Positions 9,933 through 20,357 of a DNA stretch of 64,000 nucleotides are shown here, piece after piece. Source of the stretch: an uncultured Prevotella sp. (GTDB lineage Bacteria > Bacteroidota > Bacteroidia > Bacteroidales > Bacteroidaceae); the NCBI GenBank assembly GCA_905236755.1, contig CAJOCR010000016.1, forward strand, positions 1 to 64,000, read 5' to 3'. Position numbers and translations under genes: made by a program. The notes beneath the pieces are model-generated. The model did no database searches. It saw only the letters and a program-made list of their open reading frames with translations, and was not told the origin of the DNA. Position 1 is the stretch's first letter, and the number at the start of each line of letters is the position of its first letter.

Positions 9933-9990
9933 AATATAGTTGGAGATATTGTCGAAGAATTTATAACCTAAAATTTTTTATAGGTATTAG

Positions 9991-10056
9991 TCTTCGAGAT
10001 GTCTTCGAGATGCCTTCGAGATGTCTTTAGGATGCGCTTAGGATTCGTTTAGGATG
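9991..10056. repeat. Six tandem 11-bp repeats
   Basis: Units are TCTTCGAGATG twice, CCTTCGAGATG, TCTTTAGGATG, CGCTTAGGATT and CGTTTAGGATG, exactly 11 bp each with no gaps. They lie in the spacer between the DKNYY gene and the MarR remnant. Confidence 0.85.
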
Positions 10057-10069
10057 AGTCTTGTGTTTT

Positions 10070-10720
10070 TTATTCAAGTTTTTTACCTTTATAATATGCG
10101 TTGAAAGCATCGTGCCCATACCCTCTGCCATCGTAAACAAAAGAACTTGCCATTGCATCTTTGACTTTTTCTCCACGGTAATACACGTTGAAGGCATCTT
10201 TGGCATATCCGCCTTTTAGTACCACGAACGAGCTTGCCATTGCATCTTTTATTTTCTTTCTGTTGTAGAACACATCAAAGGTGGTTTTGTAGTATTCGCC
10301 ATGTTCAAACTCGCCTTCGTCAAAAACAATTTCGTCTTTCAGTCGGTCATTATTGTTTGTTCTGTCTTGAACTCTGCCATATTGGGTGTCGTTGTTGGAA
10401 ATTTGATATTTTAGCTTGAAAGAACTTGGATCAACGAAAGGCAGAATAGTACCGTTCATATAAACGTTGTAGCGGTCTTTAGCGTAGCCGTGCCCGATGA
10501 TTCTGAAACTATTCACGTCGGCAAATTTAACAGGTGTGCCGTTGAATAAAACTCTGTTGTGTTCAATGGTGTAGAGTTCTTTATCGTTGAAGTGTATGCC
10601 TTGGCGAGGCGACATTGCAGTATTCTCCTGTGTCCTGTTGAATGAGCTTACCTGTGCATTTGCTGTAGTGGCAAGAAAATATAAAGCCGAAGCTGTAAGA
10701 ATGATTTTTTTTGTTTTCAT
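10070..10720 (-). CDS. Exported DKNYY-repeat protein
   Basis: A 216-residue protein with a signal peptide ending near ATTANAQ (residues 1-22), followed by DKNYY-family repeats. The recurring unit pairs a YAKDAFNVYYRGEKVKDA-type strand with an FVVLKGGYAKD-type strand and occurs about four times, at approximately 45-75, 85-105, 140-175 and 180-215. Such proteins are usually periplasmic or surface-exposed with unknown function. It ends at 10070, just after the 11-bp repeat block, and has no cotranscribed partner. No catalytic residues are recognisable. Confidence 0.8.
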   Translation of the reverse strand: MKTKKIILTASALYFLATTANAQVSSFNRTQENTAMSPRQGIHFNDKELYTIEHNRVLFNGTPVKFADVNSFRIIGHGYAKDRYNVYMNGTILPFVDPSSFKLKYQISNNDTQYGRVQDRTNNNDRLKDEIVFDEGEFEHGEYYKTTFDVFYNRKKIKDAMASSFVVLKGGYAKDAFNVYYRGEKVKDAMASSFVYDGRGYGHDAFNAYYKGKKLE

Positions 10721-10905
10721 TATTATAGTTTTTTAATAGGTATTCTTGTTTGAAATGATTTTGCAGTTGCATACAAATTTTTGTTTTGTATGCTACAAAT
10801 GTAGATATATTTTTTTAGTTTGTCGGTATTTATTTCCTATTAAGTTTTAGGGAATTCCCTAAAAGCATAAAAAAATGCGTGTGTCAATTTGTCAGCCTTG
10901 TAATG

Positions 10906-10923
10906 TTGGCACGATTTTAGCTT
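10906..10923 (+). promoter_or_regulatory. Sigma-54-like promoter of groES-groEL
   Basis: TTGGCACGATTTTAGCTT carries GG and GC separated by exactly 10 bp and matches the TGGCAC-N5-TTGC class except A for T before GC. It lies about 80 bp upstream of the groES start. No CIRCE inverted repeat is seen. A direct repeat of TGTCA just upstream (10883 and 10891) could be an activator site. Confidence 0.5.
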
Positions 10924-11004
10924 AATAGATTGCGAGTAAACACTCAAGCCGACAATGGCTGTTGGCTATATCCATTAAATATAAACAATAAAAACATAAG
11001 AATT

Positions 11005-11277
11005 ATGACTATTAAACCATTAGCAGACAGAGTACTGGTACTTCCAGCACCAGCTGAAGAAAAAGTAGGTGGAATCATTATCCCAGACACAGCTAAAGAG
11101 AAACCACAGCGTGGTAAGGTTGTTGCTGTTGGTCAGGGTACAAAGGACGAGCAGATGTTCCTCAAGGAGGGCGATGTAGTTCTTTATGGCAAGTATGCAG
11201 GTACAGAGCTTGAGGCAAATGGTGAGAAATATCTCATGATGCGTCAGAGCGATGTTTTGGCAGTTGTTGAGGAATAA
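11005..11277 (+). CDS. groS: Co-chaperonin GroES (Cpn10)
   Basis: A 90-residue co-chaperonin that caps the GroEL chamber as a heptamer. ATG 11005 gives the canonical start [12 protein letters not shown]; the longer open frame from 10930 is untranslated leader. The mobile-loop segment [18 protein letters not shown] and the [13 protein letters not shown] beta-barrel region are typical. It is followed 71 bp later by groEL in the usual two-gene operon. Heat-shock control here probably does not use HrcA/CIRCE. Confidence 0.97.
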   Translation: MTIKPLADRVLVLPAPAEEKVGGIIIPDTAKEKPQRGKVVAVGQGTKDEQMFLKEGDVVLYGKYAGTELEANGEKYLMMRQSDVLAVVEE

Positions 11278-11336
11278 TTTGTATATCTCTCGCGGGAGAG
11301 GAGGAAAGGTTAAAACAGAAAATCTAAATTAAATAA

Positions 11337-12971
<1,635 letters not shown>

Positions 12972-12998
12972 TAAAGCTCAAAGATAATTATACTAAGA

Positions 12999-13027
12999 GG
13001 GTGGACTGTTAAGTTCACCCTTTTTTT
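12999..13027 (+). terminator. Rho-independent terminator of groES-groEL
   Basis: GGGTGGAC and GTTCACCC pair with one G-T wobble around a 6-nt loop and are followed by seven T residues. Confidence 0.85.
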
Positions 13028-13068
13028 GTGTAAAAATGTATATTTTGAAAAAAAAAGTAGCAAAAAAC

Positions 13069-13099
13069 TTTGAGGCTATTATTATTTTTTTTACCTTTG
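13069..13099 (+). promoter_or_regulatory. Bacteroidetes-type promoter for a candidate small RNA
   Basis: TTTG at 13069-13072 and TACCTTTG at 13092-13099 are 19 bp apart, a full match to the consensus. The nearest gene on this strand starts almost 300 bp away, beyond a terminator-like hairpin. Confidence 0.65.
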
Positions 13100-13105
13100 C
13101 CATTG

Positions 13106-13227
13106 TAAGACAAGAAAGTATCGGATTTTATCCGACAAAGATATTTTTTTGATTTGTTTTAGTAGATTAGTTTTTAAGTAGTTTGTTTTTTGAAAATCGG
13201 GCGTCGTGAGACACCTGATTTTTTTTG
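13106..13227 (+). ncRNA. Candidate small RNA of about 120 nt
   Basis: Between the 13069-13099 promoter and a terminator hairpin lies a non-coding segment. It contains a tight 6-bp hairpin (TCGGAT, loop TTT, ATCCGA at 13121-13135). It ends in a hairpin at 13196-13219 (ATCGGGCGTC, loop GTGA, one mismatch) followed by T8. A second promoter downstream serves the kinase gene, so this is probably its own transcription unit. I do not recognise an RNA family. Confidence 0.45.
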
Positions 13228-13230
13228 TAT

Positions 13231-13256
13231 CAGTAAATCAGTTAATCAGTAAATCA
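13231..13256. repeat. Tandem 8-bp repeats
   Basis: CAGTAAAT, CAGTTAAT, CAGTAAAT and a partial CAGTTT run head to tail in the spacer before the kinase gene. Confidence 0.6.
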
Positions 13257-13293
13257 GTTTGCTTTGCAGATTATAAATTATTTATTTCCCGAT

Positions 13294-13324
13294 TTTCAAT
13301 ATTCAATAACTTTTATTACCTTTG
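13294..13324 (+). promoter_or_regulatory. Promoter of the kinase-RapZ gene
   Basis: The -7 element TACCTTTG lies at 13317-13324, with a TTTC (13294-13297) about 19 bp upstream replacing the consensus TTTG. It leaves a leader of about 60 nt before the GTG start. Confidence 0.5.
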
Positions 13325-13392
13325 TCAACATGAAAGGATGATGAGCTGTAAATGCTCATAATTTAGTTCTTCATTATATACGAAAGATTATT

Positions 13393-14949
13393 GTGAAACA
13401 GTTAAAAGAATTATATAAAAAATGGGCGGGTGCAGAACCTGCTAATGTAGAGAAACTTCCTGGTGCTGGTAGTAATCGTGAGTACTATCGTTTTACTGCT
13501 GCTGATGGCACTACCGTTATTGGTGTTATTGGTACAAGTAGAGACGAAGACCATGCTTTTATTACTCTTGCAAAGCATTTTGTGCAACGTCAGTTGCCTG
13601 TACCTGAGATTCTTGCTGTGAGTAGAGATGAACTGAGATATCTGCAGACAGACCTTGGAAAAGTGTCGCTCTTTGATGCAATCAAAGGTGGTAGAGAGGC
13701 CGGCGGAAGATATAATCAGGAGGAGAAACAATTGCTTATCAATACTATACGTGAGTTGCCTAATATTCAGATGCGTGGTGCTCGTGGTATGGATTGGAAA
13801 GTGTGTTACCCGCAGCCAGAGTTTGATGAGGAGGGTGTACTCTTTGATCTTAACTATTTTAAGTATTGTTTCCTTAAGGCTACTGGACTTGATTTTCATG
13901 AGTTGAAGCTTGAAGCAAACTTTCGTATGCTTGCCAAAGATCTTACTTCTGATACATGTGATAGTTTTATGTATCGTGATTTTCAGGCGCGCAACATAAT
14001 GTTAGACGAAAACGGTAATCCGTACTTTATTGACTTTCAAGGAGGAAGAAAAGGTCCGTTTTATTATGATATTGCCTCATTTTTGTGGCAAGCCTCTGCA
14101 AAATATAATGACGAATTACGTCAGGAGCTGATAACTGAATATTATGATTCTCTGAAGAATTATACAGAGGTACCATCAGAAAACTATTTCATGAAGCGAC
14201 TGAACCTGTTTGTGCTTTTTCGCACTCTTCAGGTGCTTGGTGCATATGGCTTCCGTGGATATTTTGAAAGAAAGAAGCATTTCCTTGACAGTATTCCTCC
14301 TGCTATGCATAATCTGAGGAGGCTAATAAAATTAGGTGCTGAAGTATTTCCTTATCCTTATCTTATGGATATGTTGAAGCGTCTTACCGAACTGCCTCAG
14401 TTTGCTGAAAAGCCAGAGCCTGTGAAGGAACGTGAGGATGGATATAAGATTACCGATAATCCTGTATATCAGGCAAATCCTTTGGATGGTCCTGCTACTT
14501 TCTCTAAATATGATGGTAAGGGACCTCTTGTTGTTCGAGTATGGAGTTTTTCGTTTAAGAAAGGTATTCCTGAAGACCCATCAGGTAATGGTGGTGGATA
14601 TGTGTTCGACTGTCGTTCTACCCACAACCCAGGTCGTTATGAACCATATAAGAAGATTACTGGCTTAGATGAACCAGTTATTCGTTTCTTGGAAGATGAT
14701 GGTGAGATATTAGAATTCCTGAAGCCGGTATATCAGTTGGCTGAACATCATGTAGAACGCTATATGCAGCGTGGATTTACAAACCTTATGTTCTGTTTTG
14801 GATGTACAGGAGGTCAGCATCGTTCTGTTTATAGTGCTCAGCATTTGGCAGAGCATATTCACGAGAAGTATGGTATTGAGGTAGAGATAACACATAGAGA
14901 ACAGGGGGTGCATCAAATACTAAAGGCAAAAGATTCTTCAGAAAGATAG
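13393..14949 (+). CDS. APH-fold sugar kinase fused to a RapZ C-terminal domain (AmgK-like)
   Basis: A 518-residue two-domain protein. Residues about 1-340 are an aminoglycoside-phosphotransferase-fold kinase with GAGSNREYYR in the nucleotide region, catalytic loop YRDFQARNIM (Asp196) and metal-binding IDFQGG (Asp214). This resembles AmgK-type MurNAc/GlcNAc anomeric kinases. Residues about 377-510 match the C-terminal domain of RapZ, including FGCTGGQHRSV (470-479). In enterobacteria that domain senses glucosamine-6-phosphate. The MurU-like uridylyltransferase starts 32 bp downstream, which supports a cell-wall amino-sugar recycling role. GTG 13393 is the only well-placed start. No N-terminal P-loop domain of RapZ is present. 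The substrate and any sensing function are inferred. Confidence 0.85.
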   Translation: MKQLKELYKKWAGAEPANVEKLPGAGSNREYYRFTAADGTTVIGVIGTSRDEDHAFITLAKHFVQRQLPVPEILAVSRDELRYLQTDLGKVSLFDAIKGGREAGGRYNQEEKQLLINTIRELPNIQMRGARGMDWKVCYPQPEFDEEGVLFDLNYFKYCFLKATGLDFHELKLEANFRMLAKDLTSDTCDSFMYRDFQARNIMLDENGNPYFIDFQGGRKGPFYYDIASFLWQASAKYNDELRQELITEYYDSLKNYTEVPSENYFMKRLNLFVLFRTLQVLGAYGFRGYFERKKHFLDSIPPAMHNLRRLIKLGAEVFPYPYLMDMLKRLTELPQFAEKPEPVKEREDGYKITDNPVYQANPLDGPATFSKYDGKGPLVVRVWSFSFKKGIPEDPSGNGGGYVFDCRSTHNPGRYEPYKKITGLDEPVIRFLEDDGEILEFLKPVYQLAEHHVERYMQRGFTNLMFCFGCTGGQHRSVYSAQHLAEHIHEKYGIEVEITHREQGVHQILKAKDSSER

Positions 14950-14968
14950 TTTTTTGAAAATAAAGTAT

Positions 14969-14976
14969 TACCTTTG
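14969..14976 (+). promoter_or_regulatory. -7 promoter element directly before the MurU-like gene
   Basis: TACCTTTG ends 5 bp before the ATG, so a transcript from it would begin at or near the start codon (leaderless). The -33 element is weak, with TTTTTTG spaced too close. The gene could also be read through from the kinase. Confidence 0.45.
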
Positions 14977-14981
14977 CAGCA

Positions 14982-15761
14982 ATGAAACAAGCAATGATCT
15001 TCGCAGCGGGTTTAGGAACCCGATTGAAGCCTCTTACTGATCACATGCCTAAAGCATTGGTAAGAGTAGGGGATGAGCCGCTGTTAAAGCGAGTTATTCA
15101 TCAGCTGCAATGTGCTGGTATAGAGAGAATCGTCATCAATGTGCATCATTTTTCGCAGATGATTCTCGACTATCTCAAGGAAAACAATAATTTTGGTTTA
15201 GACATACGCATCAGCGACGAGAGTGACGGACTTCTCGAAACTGGTGGCGGCATTAAGAAGGCTGCTCCTTTGTTTGATAAGGGTCAGCCTATTTTGATTC
15301 ATAATGTTGATATCTTGAGCAACGTTAATCTTGCCCGTTTCTATGATCTACATTCTGATGCTGCCGCTTCTTTGTTGGTGAGCTGGAGAAAAACCAAGCG
15401 TTATCTTGTTTTTAATAACGATATGCGCTTGGTGGGGTGGATAAATATTGAAACAGGTGAGGTGAAAAGTCCTTTTGATGAAGTTAAAGAAGAATTGAAG
15501 CATGGTTTGGATACAGTAAATTCTCAACTCTCAACAGCAAATTACAAACTTTTTGCTTTTTCAGGTATACATAGTTTCTCGCCTTCGCTCTTTAGTTTGA
15601 TGGAAAGCTATCCTAAACGTTTCCCAATTATGGATTTTTACCTGCAGAATTGTGATAAGGTGAAGATCCAGGGAGTTGTGAAAGAAAACCTTAGACTAAT
15701 GGATGTTGGAAAGCAGGAAACGCTTGCTGAGGCTGAAGATTTTTTGAAGACTTTGGTATAG
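14982..15761 (+). CDS. Sugar-phosphate nucleotidyltransferase (MurU-like)
   Basis: A 259-residue nucleotidyltransferase that would transfer UMP or a similar group to a sugar-1-phosphate. The N-terminus carries AAGLGTRLKPLTDHMPKALV, the nucleotide-binding signature, and LIHNVDIL supplies the metal-binding aspartate. Together with the upstream AmgK-like kinase it matches the AmgK-MurU shortcut that converts MurNAc to UDP-MurNAc. A segment at about residues 180-191 (NSQLSTANYK) is encoded by five 7-bp repeat units that elsewhere are intergenic; it looks like an insertion in a loop before the conserved FSGIH. Activity is probably retained because flanking motifs are in frame. Substrate assignment rests on neighbourhood. 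Confidence 0.82.
   Translation: MKQAMIFAAGLGTRLKPLTDHMPKALVRVGDEPLLKRVIHQLQCAGIERIVINVHHFSQMILDYLKENNNFGLDIRISDESDGLLETGGGIKKAAPLFDKGQPILIHNVDILSNVNLARFYDLHSDAAASLLVSWRKTKRYLVFNNDMRLVGWINIETGEVKSPFDEVKEELKHGLDTVNSQLSTANYKLFAFSGIHSFSPSLFSLMESYPKRFPIMDFYLQNCDKVKIQGVVKENLRLMDVGKQETLAEAEDFLKTLV
15519..15553. repeat. Five 7-bp repeat units inside a coding region
   Basis: AATTCTC, AACTCTC, AACAGCA, AATTACA and AACTTTT follow one another with no gaps within the MurU-like gene. The same heptad style occurs in many spacers of this window. Confidence 0.65.
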
Positions 15762-15811
15762 CATGATGAATGAAAAAAATAACAAGGAATTTATTATAAA
15801 AATATAACAAG

Positions 15812-17356
15812 ATGCAACAGAAGATTATTATCCTCGATTTCGGTTCACAGACCACTCAGTTGATTGGTCGTCGTGTGCGTGAGCTTGATACCTTCTGCGA
15901 GATTCTGCCTTACAACAAATTCCCTAAGGACGATCCAAATATTATTGGTGTAATCCTTAGTGGAAGTCCTTATTCGGTTCATGATCCAGAGGCATTTAAG
16001 GTAGATTTGAGTCAGTTTGTTGGTAAATATCCAGTATTGGGTATCTGCTATGGTGCTCAGTTTATCTCGCATTCAAATGGCGGTAAGGTAGAGCAGACAG
16101 GTACACGTGAGTATGGTCGTGCAAACCTTGAGACCATTGATTTGAATACTCCTATCTTTAAGGGATTCGACAAAGGTTCACAGGTATGGATGAGTCATGG
16201 TGATACTATTACTGCAATCCCAGAAGATTTCCACATCACAGGTTCTACTGCCGATGTAAAGTATGCAGCGTTTGCTAATGAAGAGAAACGTGTGTGGTGT
16301 GTGCAGTTCCATCCAGAAGTGTATCACTCTTTGCAGGGTAAGACCTTATTGAAGAACTTTGTTGTTGATATCTGTGGCTCGCGTCAGGAATGGTCACCTG
16401 CAAGCTTCGTTGAGTCAACTGTAAAAGAACTCAAGGAACAGGTAGGTAACGATCGTGTAATCCTTGGTCTTTCAGGTGGTGTTGACTCTTCTGTATGTGC
16501 AACATTGTTGAACAAGGCTATTGGTAAGAACCTCACATGTATCTTCGTTGATCATGGTATGCTCCGTAAAAACGAGTTTAATAAGGTAATGGAAGCTTAT
16601 CAGGGTCTTGGTCTTAATGTTATTGGTGTTGATGCATCTGAGAAATTCTTTAAAGATCTCGAAGGTGTTACCGATCCTGAACAGAAACGTAAGATTATAG
16701 GTCGTGACTTTGTTGAGGTATTCAATGCTGAAGCAAAGAAGATTACAGATGCAAAGTGGTTGGCACAGGGTACAATCTATCCTGACCGTATTGAGAGCTT
16801 GAGCATCACTGGTATGGTTATCAAGAGCCATCATAATGTAGGTGGTCTTCCAAAGGAGATGCATCTTAAGCTTTGCGAACCATTACAGTGGTTGTTTAAA
16901 GACGAGGTTCGTCGTGTAGGTTATGAGTTGGGTATGCCTGAGCGTTTAATAAAGCGTCATCCTTTCCCAGGTCCAGGTCTTGCTGTGCGTATTCTTGGTG
17001 ATATTACTCGTGAGAAAGTTCGTATCCTTCAGGATGCTGACGATATCTATATTGAGAAGATGCATAACTACATCATGGAGGATGGTACAAGCCTTTATGA
17101 TCATGTATGGCAGGCAGGAACAGTATTGCTTTCTACTATTCGTTCAGTAGGAGTTATGGGAGATGAGCGCACATACGAGCATCCTGTTGCACTTCGTGCC
17201 GTTACATCTATGGACGCTATGACAGCCGACTGGGCACATCTGCCTTATGACTTTATGGCCGATGTTTCTAACGAGATTATCCGTAAGGTTAAGGGGGTAA
17301 ACCGTGTTTGTTACGACATCTCTTCAAAACCACCTTCGACAATCGAGTGGGAATAA
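15812..17356 (+). CDS. guaA: GMP synthase (glutamine-hydrolysing)
   Basis: A 514-residue two-domain enzyme converting XMP to GMP. The glutamine amidotransferase domain occupies about residues 1-190 with GICYGAQ (catalytic Cys) and the FHPEVYH histidine-glutamate pair. The ATP pyrophosphatase domain has the SGGVDSS P-loop and [12 protein letters not shown]. The C-terminal dimerisation region ends [11 protein letters not shown], the invariant family terminus. Length is normal. It stands alone, 50 bp after the MurU-like gene, and shares a bidirectional terminator with mscL. Confidence 0.98.
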   Translation: MQQKIIILDFGSQTTQLIGRRVRELDTFCEILPYNKFPKDDPNIIGVILSGSPYSVHDPEAFKVDLSQFVGKYPVLGICYGAQFISHSNGGKVEQTGTREYGRANLETIDLNTPIFKGFDKGSQVWMSHGDTITAIPEDFHITGSTADVKYAAFANEEKRVWCVQFHPEVYHSLQGKTLLKNFVVDICGSRQEWSPASFVESTVKELKEQVGNDRVILGLSGGVDSSVCATLLNKAIGKNLTCIFVDHGMLRKNEFNKVMEAYQGLGLNVIGVDASEKFFKDLEGVTDPEQKRKIIGRDFVEVFNAEAKKITDAKWLAQGTIYPDRIESLSITGMVIKSHHNVGGLPKEMHLKLCEPLQWLFKDEVRRVGYELGMPERLIKRHPFPGPGLAVRILGDITREKVRILQDADDIYIEKMHNYIMEDGTSLYDHVWQAGTVLLSTIRSVGVMGDERTYEHPVALRAVTSMDAMTADWAHLPYDFMADVSNEIIRKVKGVNRVCYDISSKPPSTIEWE

Positions 17357-17387
17357 GCGCATATATTTCCTTATTATTTAATATAAA

Positions 17388-17419
17388 AAAGCCGATGTAT
17401 TTATTTACACCGGCTTTTT
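17388..17419. terminator. Bidirectional terminator between guaA and mscL
   Basis: GCCGATGTA and TACACCGGC pair with one A-C mismatch, flanked by A6 on one side and T5 on the other, so it can act on both converging transcripts. Confidence 0.8.
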
Positions 17420-17439
17420 ATGTATGTTAGAAAGTATAT

Positions 17440-17874
17440 TTATTTCTTTGATATTTTTTCAAGAGTATCTCTAATTTCAGTCAACAAGACTTCTTCCTTG
17501 GTAGGTGCTGGCGGTGGAGCAGGCGCGGCAGGCTCTTCATCTTTTTTACGTGATAGTTTATTAATGAATTTTACAAGTGCAAATACACATAATGCAATGA
17601 TGACGAAATCTATCATTGTCTGGATAAAGTTACCGTAATTGATTGTTGCTGATTGCATTTCTATTCCGTCAGCAATTTTCTCAGCAGGGAGAGTCACTTT
17701 AAGGTCAGAGAAGTTTACTCCACCAATGAGCCAACCTATAGGTGGCATGATGATGTCGTCAACAATACTACTCACGATTTTTCCGAAAGCACCACCGATG
17801 ATTACACCTACAGCCATGTCGATGGCGTTGCCTTTAACGGCGAACTCTTTGAATTCTTTGATTAATTTTCCCAT
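17440..17874 (-). CDS. mscL: Large-conductance mechanosensitive channel MscL
   Basis: A 144-residue inner-membrane channel that opens under hypo-osmotic tension. The N-terminal amphipathic stretch [20 protein letters not shown] and first helix [18 protein letters not shown] hold the pore-lining residues. A second helix lies at about 85-105. A Pro/Ala-rich linker leads to a C-terminal helix bundle ([16 protein letters not shown]). Length is usual. It is monocistronic and convergent with guaA. Confidence 0.97.
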   Translation of the reverse strand: MGKLIKEFKEFAVKGNAIDMAVGVIIGGAFGKIVSSIVDDIIMPPIGWLIGGVNFSDLKVTLPAEKIADGIEMQSATINYGNFIQTMIDFVIIALCVFALVKFINKLSRKKDEEPAAPAPPPAPTKEEVLLTEIRDTLEKISKK

Positions 17875-18006
17875 AGTACGTGTTTTTAATTATTAATTTT
17901 GTAATCTCTAAGTGTCATTATTACATGGTGTTGCATCATTTTGTAAACTCTACTTTGCAATAGTGTAAATGATACATCTTTTTAATATTGTTTAATACAA
18001 CATTCG

Positions 18007-18038
18007 TTTGCAAATATAGGAAGATTTTTGTAACTTTG
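18007..18038 (+). promoter_or_regulatory. Promoter of gapA
   Basis: TTTG at 18007-18010 and TAACTTTG at 18031-18038 are 20 bp apart, giving a leader of about 105 nt before gapA. Confidence 0.7.
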
Positions 18039-18150
18039 TGCTCGCAAATAGGGAAAAATTATCAAAAAGTTGGAAAACTTGATATTTAGCACCTCTTGGT
18101 AAAAAGAAAATCATTTTTTTATATCATTTATAAAACAAAATTTTAAAAAC

Positions 18151-19179
18151 ATGGTAAATGTAGCTATTAACGGTTTCGGCCGTATTGGTCGTCTGGCTTT
18201 CCGTCAGATGTTTGAAGCTGAAGGTTATGAGGTTGTTGCTATCAACGACTTGACAAGCCCTAAGATGTTGGCTCACCTTCTGAAGTATGATACTGCACAG
18301 GGTGGTTTCGCTGGCAAGTATGGCGAGGGTAAGCACACTGTAGAGGCAACAGAGGATTCTATCATCGTTGATGGTAAGGAGATTAAGATCTCTGCTGAGA
18401 AGGACGCTGCTAACTGCCCATGGGCTGCTAACAAGGTAGATGTTGTTCTCGAGTGCACAGGTTTCTACACATCAAAGGAGAAGGCTTCAGCTCACCTCGC
18501 AGCTGGTGCTAAGAAGGTAGTTATCTCTGCTCCAGCAGGTAACGATCTTCCTACAATCGTTTACAATACAAACCACACTGTACTTACAGCTGAGGATAAG
18601 GTTATCTCTGCAGCTTCTTGTACAACAAACTGTCTCGCTCCTATGGCTGACGCACTTAACAAGTACGCTGCTATCCAGAGCGGTATCATGTCTACAATCC
18701 ACGCTTACACAGGTGATCAGATGCCTCTCGATGGCCCACAGCGTAAGGGTGACCTCCGTCGTTCACGTGCTGCTGCTTGCAACATCGTTCCTAACTCAAC
18801 AGGTGCTGCTAAGGCTATCGGTCTTGTAATTCCTGAGTTGAACGGTAAGCTCATCGGTTCTGCACAGCGCGTTCCAACTCCAACAGGTTCTACAACTATC
18901 TTGACAGCTGTTGTTAAGGGTAAGGATGTAACTGTTGAGGGTATCAACGCTGCAATGAAGGCTGCTGCTACTGAGTCTTTCGGTTACAACGAGGATCCTA
19001 TCGTTTCTTCTGATATCATCGGTATGCGTTTCGGTTCACTCTTCGATGCTACTCAGACAATGGTATCTAAGATTGACGATGATACATATCAGGTACAGGT
19101 TGTTTCTTGGTACGACAATGAGAACTCTTATACTTCTCAGATGGTTCGTACAATCAAGTACTTCGCTGAACTCGGCTAA
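18151..19179 (+). CDS. gapA: Glyceraldehyde-3-phosphate dehydrogenase
   Basis: A 342-residue glycolytic enzyme. The N-terminal Rossmann motif [15 protein letters not shown] binds NAD. The catalytic cysteine is Cys157 in [12 protein letters not shown], and the C-terminal [15 protein letters not shown] segment is intact. Codon use is strongly biased to the preferred set, more so than in adjacent genes, as expected for a highly expressed housekeeping gene. It is monocistronic, with its own promoter and a perfect UUCG-loop terminator. Confidence 0.98.
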   Translation: MVNVAINGFGRIGRLAFRQMFEAEGYEVVAINDLTSPKMLAHLLKYDTAQGGFAGKYGEGKHTVEATEDSIIVDGKEIKISAEKDAANCPWAANKVDVVLECTGFYTSKEKASAHLAAGAKKVVISAPAGNDLPTIVYNTNHTVLTAEDKVISAASCTTNCLAPMADALNKYAAIQSGIMSTIHAYTGDQMPLDGPQRKGDLRRSRAAACNIVPNSTGAAKAIGLVIPELNGKLIGSAQRVPTPTGSTTILTAVVKGKDVTVEGINAAMKAAATESFGYNEDPIVSSDIIGMRFGSLFDATQTMVSKIDDDTYQVQVVSWYDNENSYTSQMVRTIKYFAELG

Positions 19180-19206
19180 TTTCGAATCATTTGATTCTAT
19201 ATATGA

Positions 19207-19240
19207 CTGCTCTTTCCTTCGGGAAAGGGCAGTTTTTTTT
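19207..19240 (+). terminator. Terminator of gapA
   Basis: CTGCTCTTTCC, loop TTCG and GGAAAGGGCAG form an 11-bp stem with one G-T wobble, followed by eight T residues. Confidence 0.92.
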
Positions 19241-19270
19241 ATTTCTTGTGTGTTTAGTCTATATTTTTCT

Positions 19271-19318
19271 TTTATTATTCCTCTATAATGCTTCTATAAT
19301 CCGCCTATATTGGTTATA
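19271..19318. repeat. Dispersed repeat with 11-bp internal period, copy 1
   Basis: Units TTATTCCTCTA, TAATGCTTCTA, TAATCCGCCTA and TATTGGTTATA are 11 bp each. The first 40 bp are nearly identical to 58981-59021, more than 39 kb away. Confidence 0.8.
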
Positions 19319-19369
19319 GAAGTTATTCAAGTTTTTTTTTATGTTCATGATGAAAAGAAATAGTATTTG

Positions 19370-19401
19370 TTTGCAAGGACGCTAAAAAAACATTATTTTT
19401 G
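19370..19401 (+). promoter_or_regulatory. Promoter of miaA
   Basis: TTTG at 19370-19373 and TATTTTTG at 19394-19401 are 20 bp apart. The box ends 4 bp before ATG 19406, which implies a leaderless message or use of the ATG two codons downstream. Confidence 0.6.
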
Positions 19402-19405
19402 CGGT

Positions 19406-20326
19406 ATGAAGATGATAACAATTCTTGGTCCTACTGCCAGCGGCAAAACAGATATTGCTGCTCATTTAGCTTACGAACTTGGTGCAGAAATAATAAGTGC
19501 TGATAGTCGTCAGGTATATCGTGGTATGGATATTGGTACGGGAAAAGATCTTGAAGACTATACAGTTAATGGAACTTCTATTCCTTATCACCTTATTGAT
19601 ATTTGTGATGCAGGAACAAAATATAATCTTTTTCAGTATCAGGAAGATTTTTTGAAAGCCTACGAAGATATTACCTCAAGAGGTGTACAGCCAATTCTTT
19701 GTGGAGGAACAGGTTTGTATATAGAATCTGTATTGAAAGGTTATCATCTGTCTCCTGTGCCTCAGAATCCTGAACTACGTGCAAGTCTTGAAGGAAAGAG
19801 TCTTGAAGAACTTACTGCTATGCTAAAAGAATTGAAGACAAATACCGGCAGTAACATGCACAATAAAACTGATGTGGATAGCTGTCAGCGTGCAATCAGA
19901 GCTATAGAGATTGAAACTTATAATTTAGAGAATCCAACTCCAGACCGCGAGTTCCCTGCTATAGACTCTATAATAATAGGTGTAAATATAGATAGGGATG
20001 AGCGCAGAAAGAAGATAACCAATCGTTTGAAAAAACGTTTGGAAAACGGTATGGTTGATGAAATAAAAACACTTCTTTCTTCTGGTATTCCTGCCGAAGA
20101 CTTAATATATTACGGTTTGGAATATAAATATATCACGGAATATGCAATAGGAAAAACCAGTTACGAAGAAATGTTTCGTGGGCTTGAAATAGCAATTCAT
20201 CAGTTTGCAAAGCGCCAGATGACTTGGTTCCGTGGTATGGAACGACGTGGGTTTGATATCCATTGGATAGATGCAATGTTACCAATGGATGAAAAAGTAA
20301 ATGCTATTAAGGAGCTGATAAAATAA
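19406..20326 (+). CDS. miaA: tRNA dimethylallyltransferase MiaA
   Basis: A 306-residue enzyme adding a dimethylallyl group to A37 of tRNAs reading UNN codons. The P-loop GPTASGKT is at residues 8-15, followed by SADSRQVYRGMDIGTGK and LCGGTGLY. The C-terminal QFAKRQMTWFRGM tRNA-binding segment is intact. ATG 19406 is preferred to the longer frame from 19367 because a promoter box covers the intervening bases. ATG 19412 is a possible alternative. The lipid kinase follows 31 bp later. Confidence 0.95.
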   Translation: MKMITILGPTASGKTDIAAHLAYELGAEIISADSRQVYRGMDIGTGKDLEDYTVNGTSIPYHLIDICDAGTKYNLFQYQEDFLKAYEDITSRGVQPILCGGTGLYIESVLKGYHLSPVPQNPELRASLEGKSLEELTAMLKELKTNTGSNMHNKTDVDSCQRAIRAIEIETYNLENPTPDREFPAIDSIIIGVNIDRDERRKKITNRLKKRLENGMVDEIKTLLSSGIPAEDLIYYGLEYKYITEYAIGKTSYEEMFRGLEIAIHQFAKRQMTWFRGMERRGFDIHWIDAMLPMDEKVNAIKELIK

Positions 20327-20357
20327 CAACTCTTGTTGAGTGATATAAGAAATAGTT

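Noticed and set aside
10724..11004. CIRCE heat-shock operator before groES
   Set aside because: No TTAGCACTC-N9-GAGTGCTAA inverted repeat was found.
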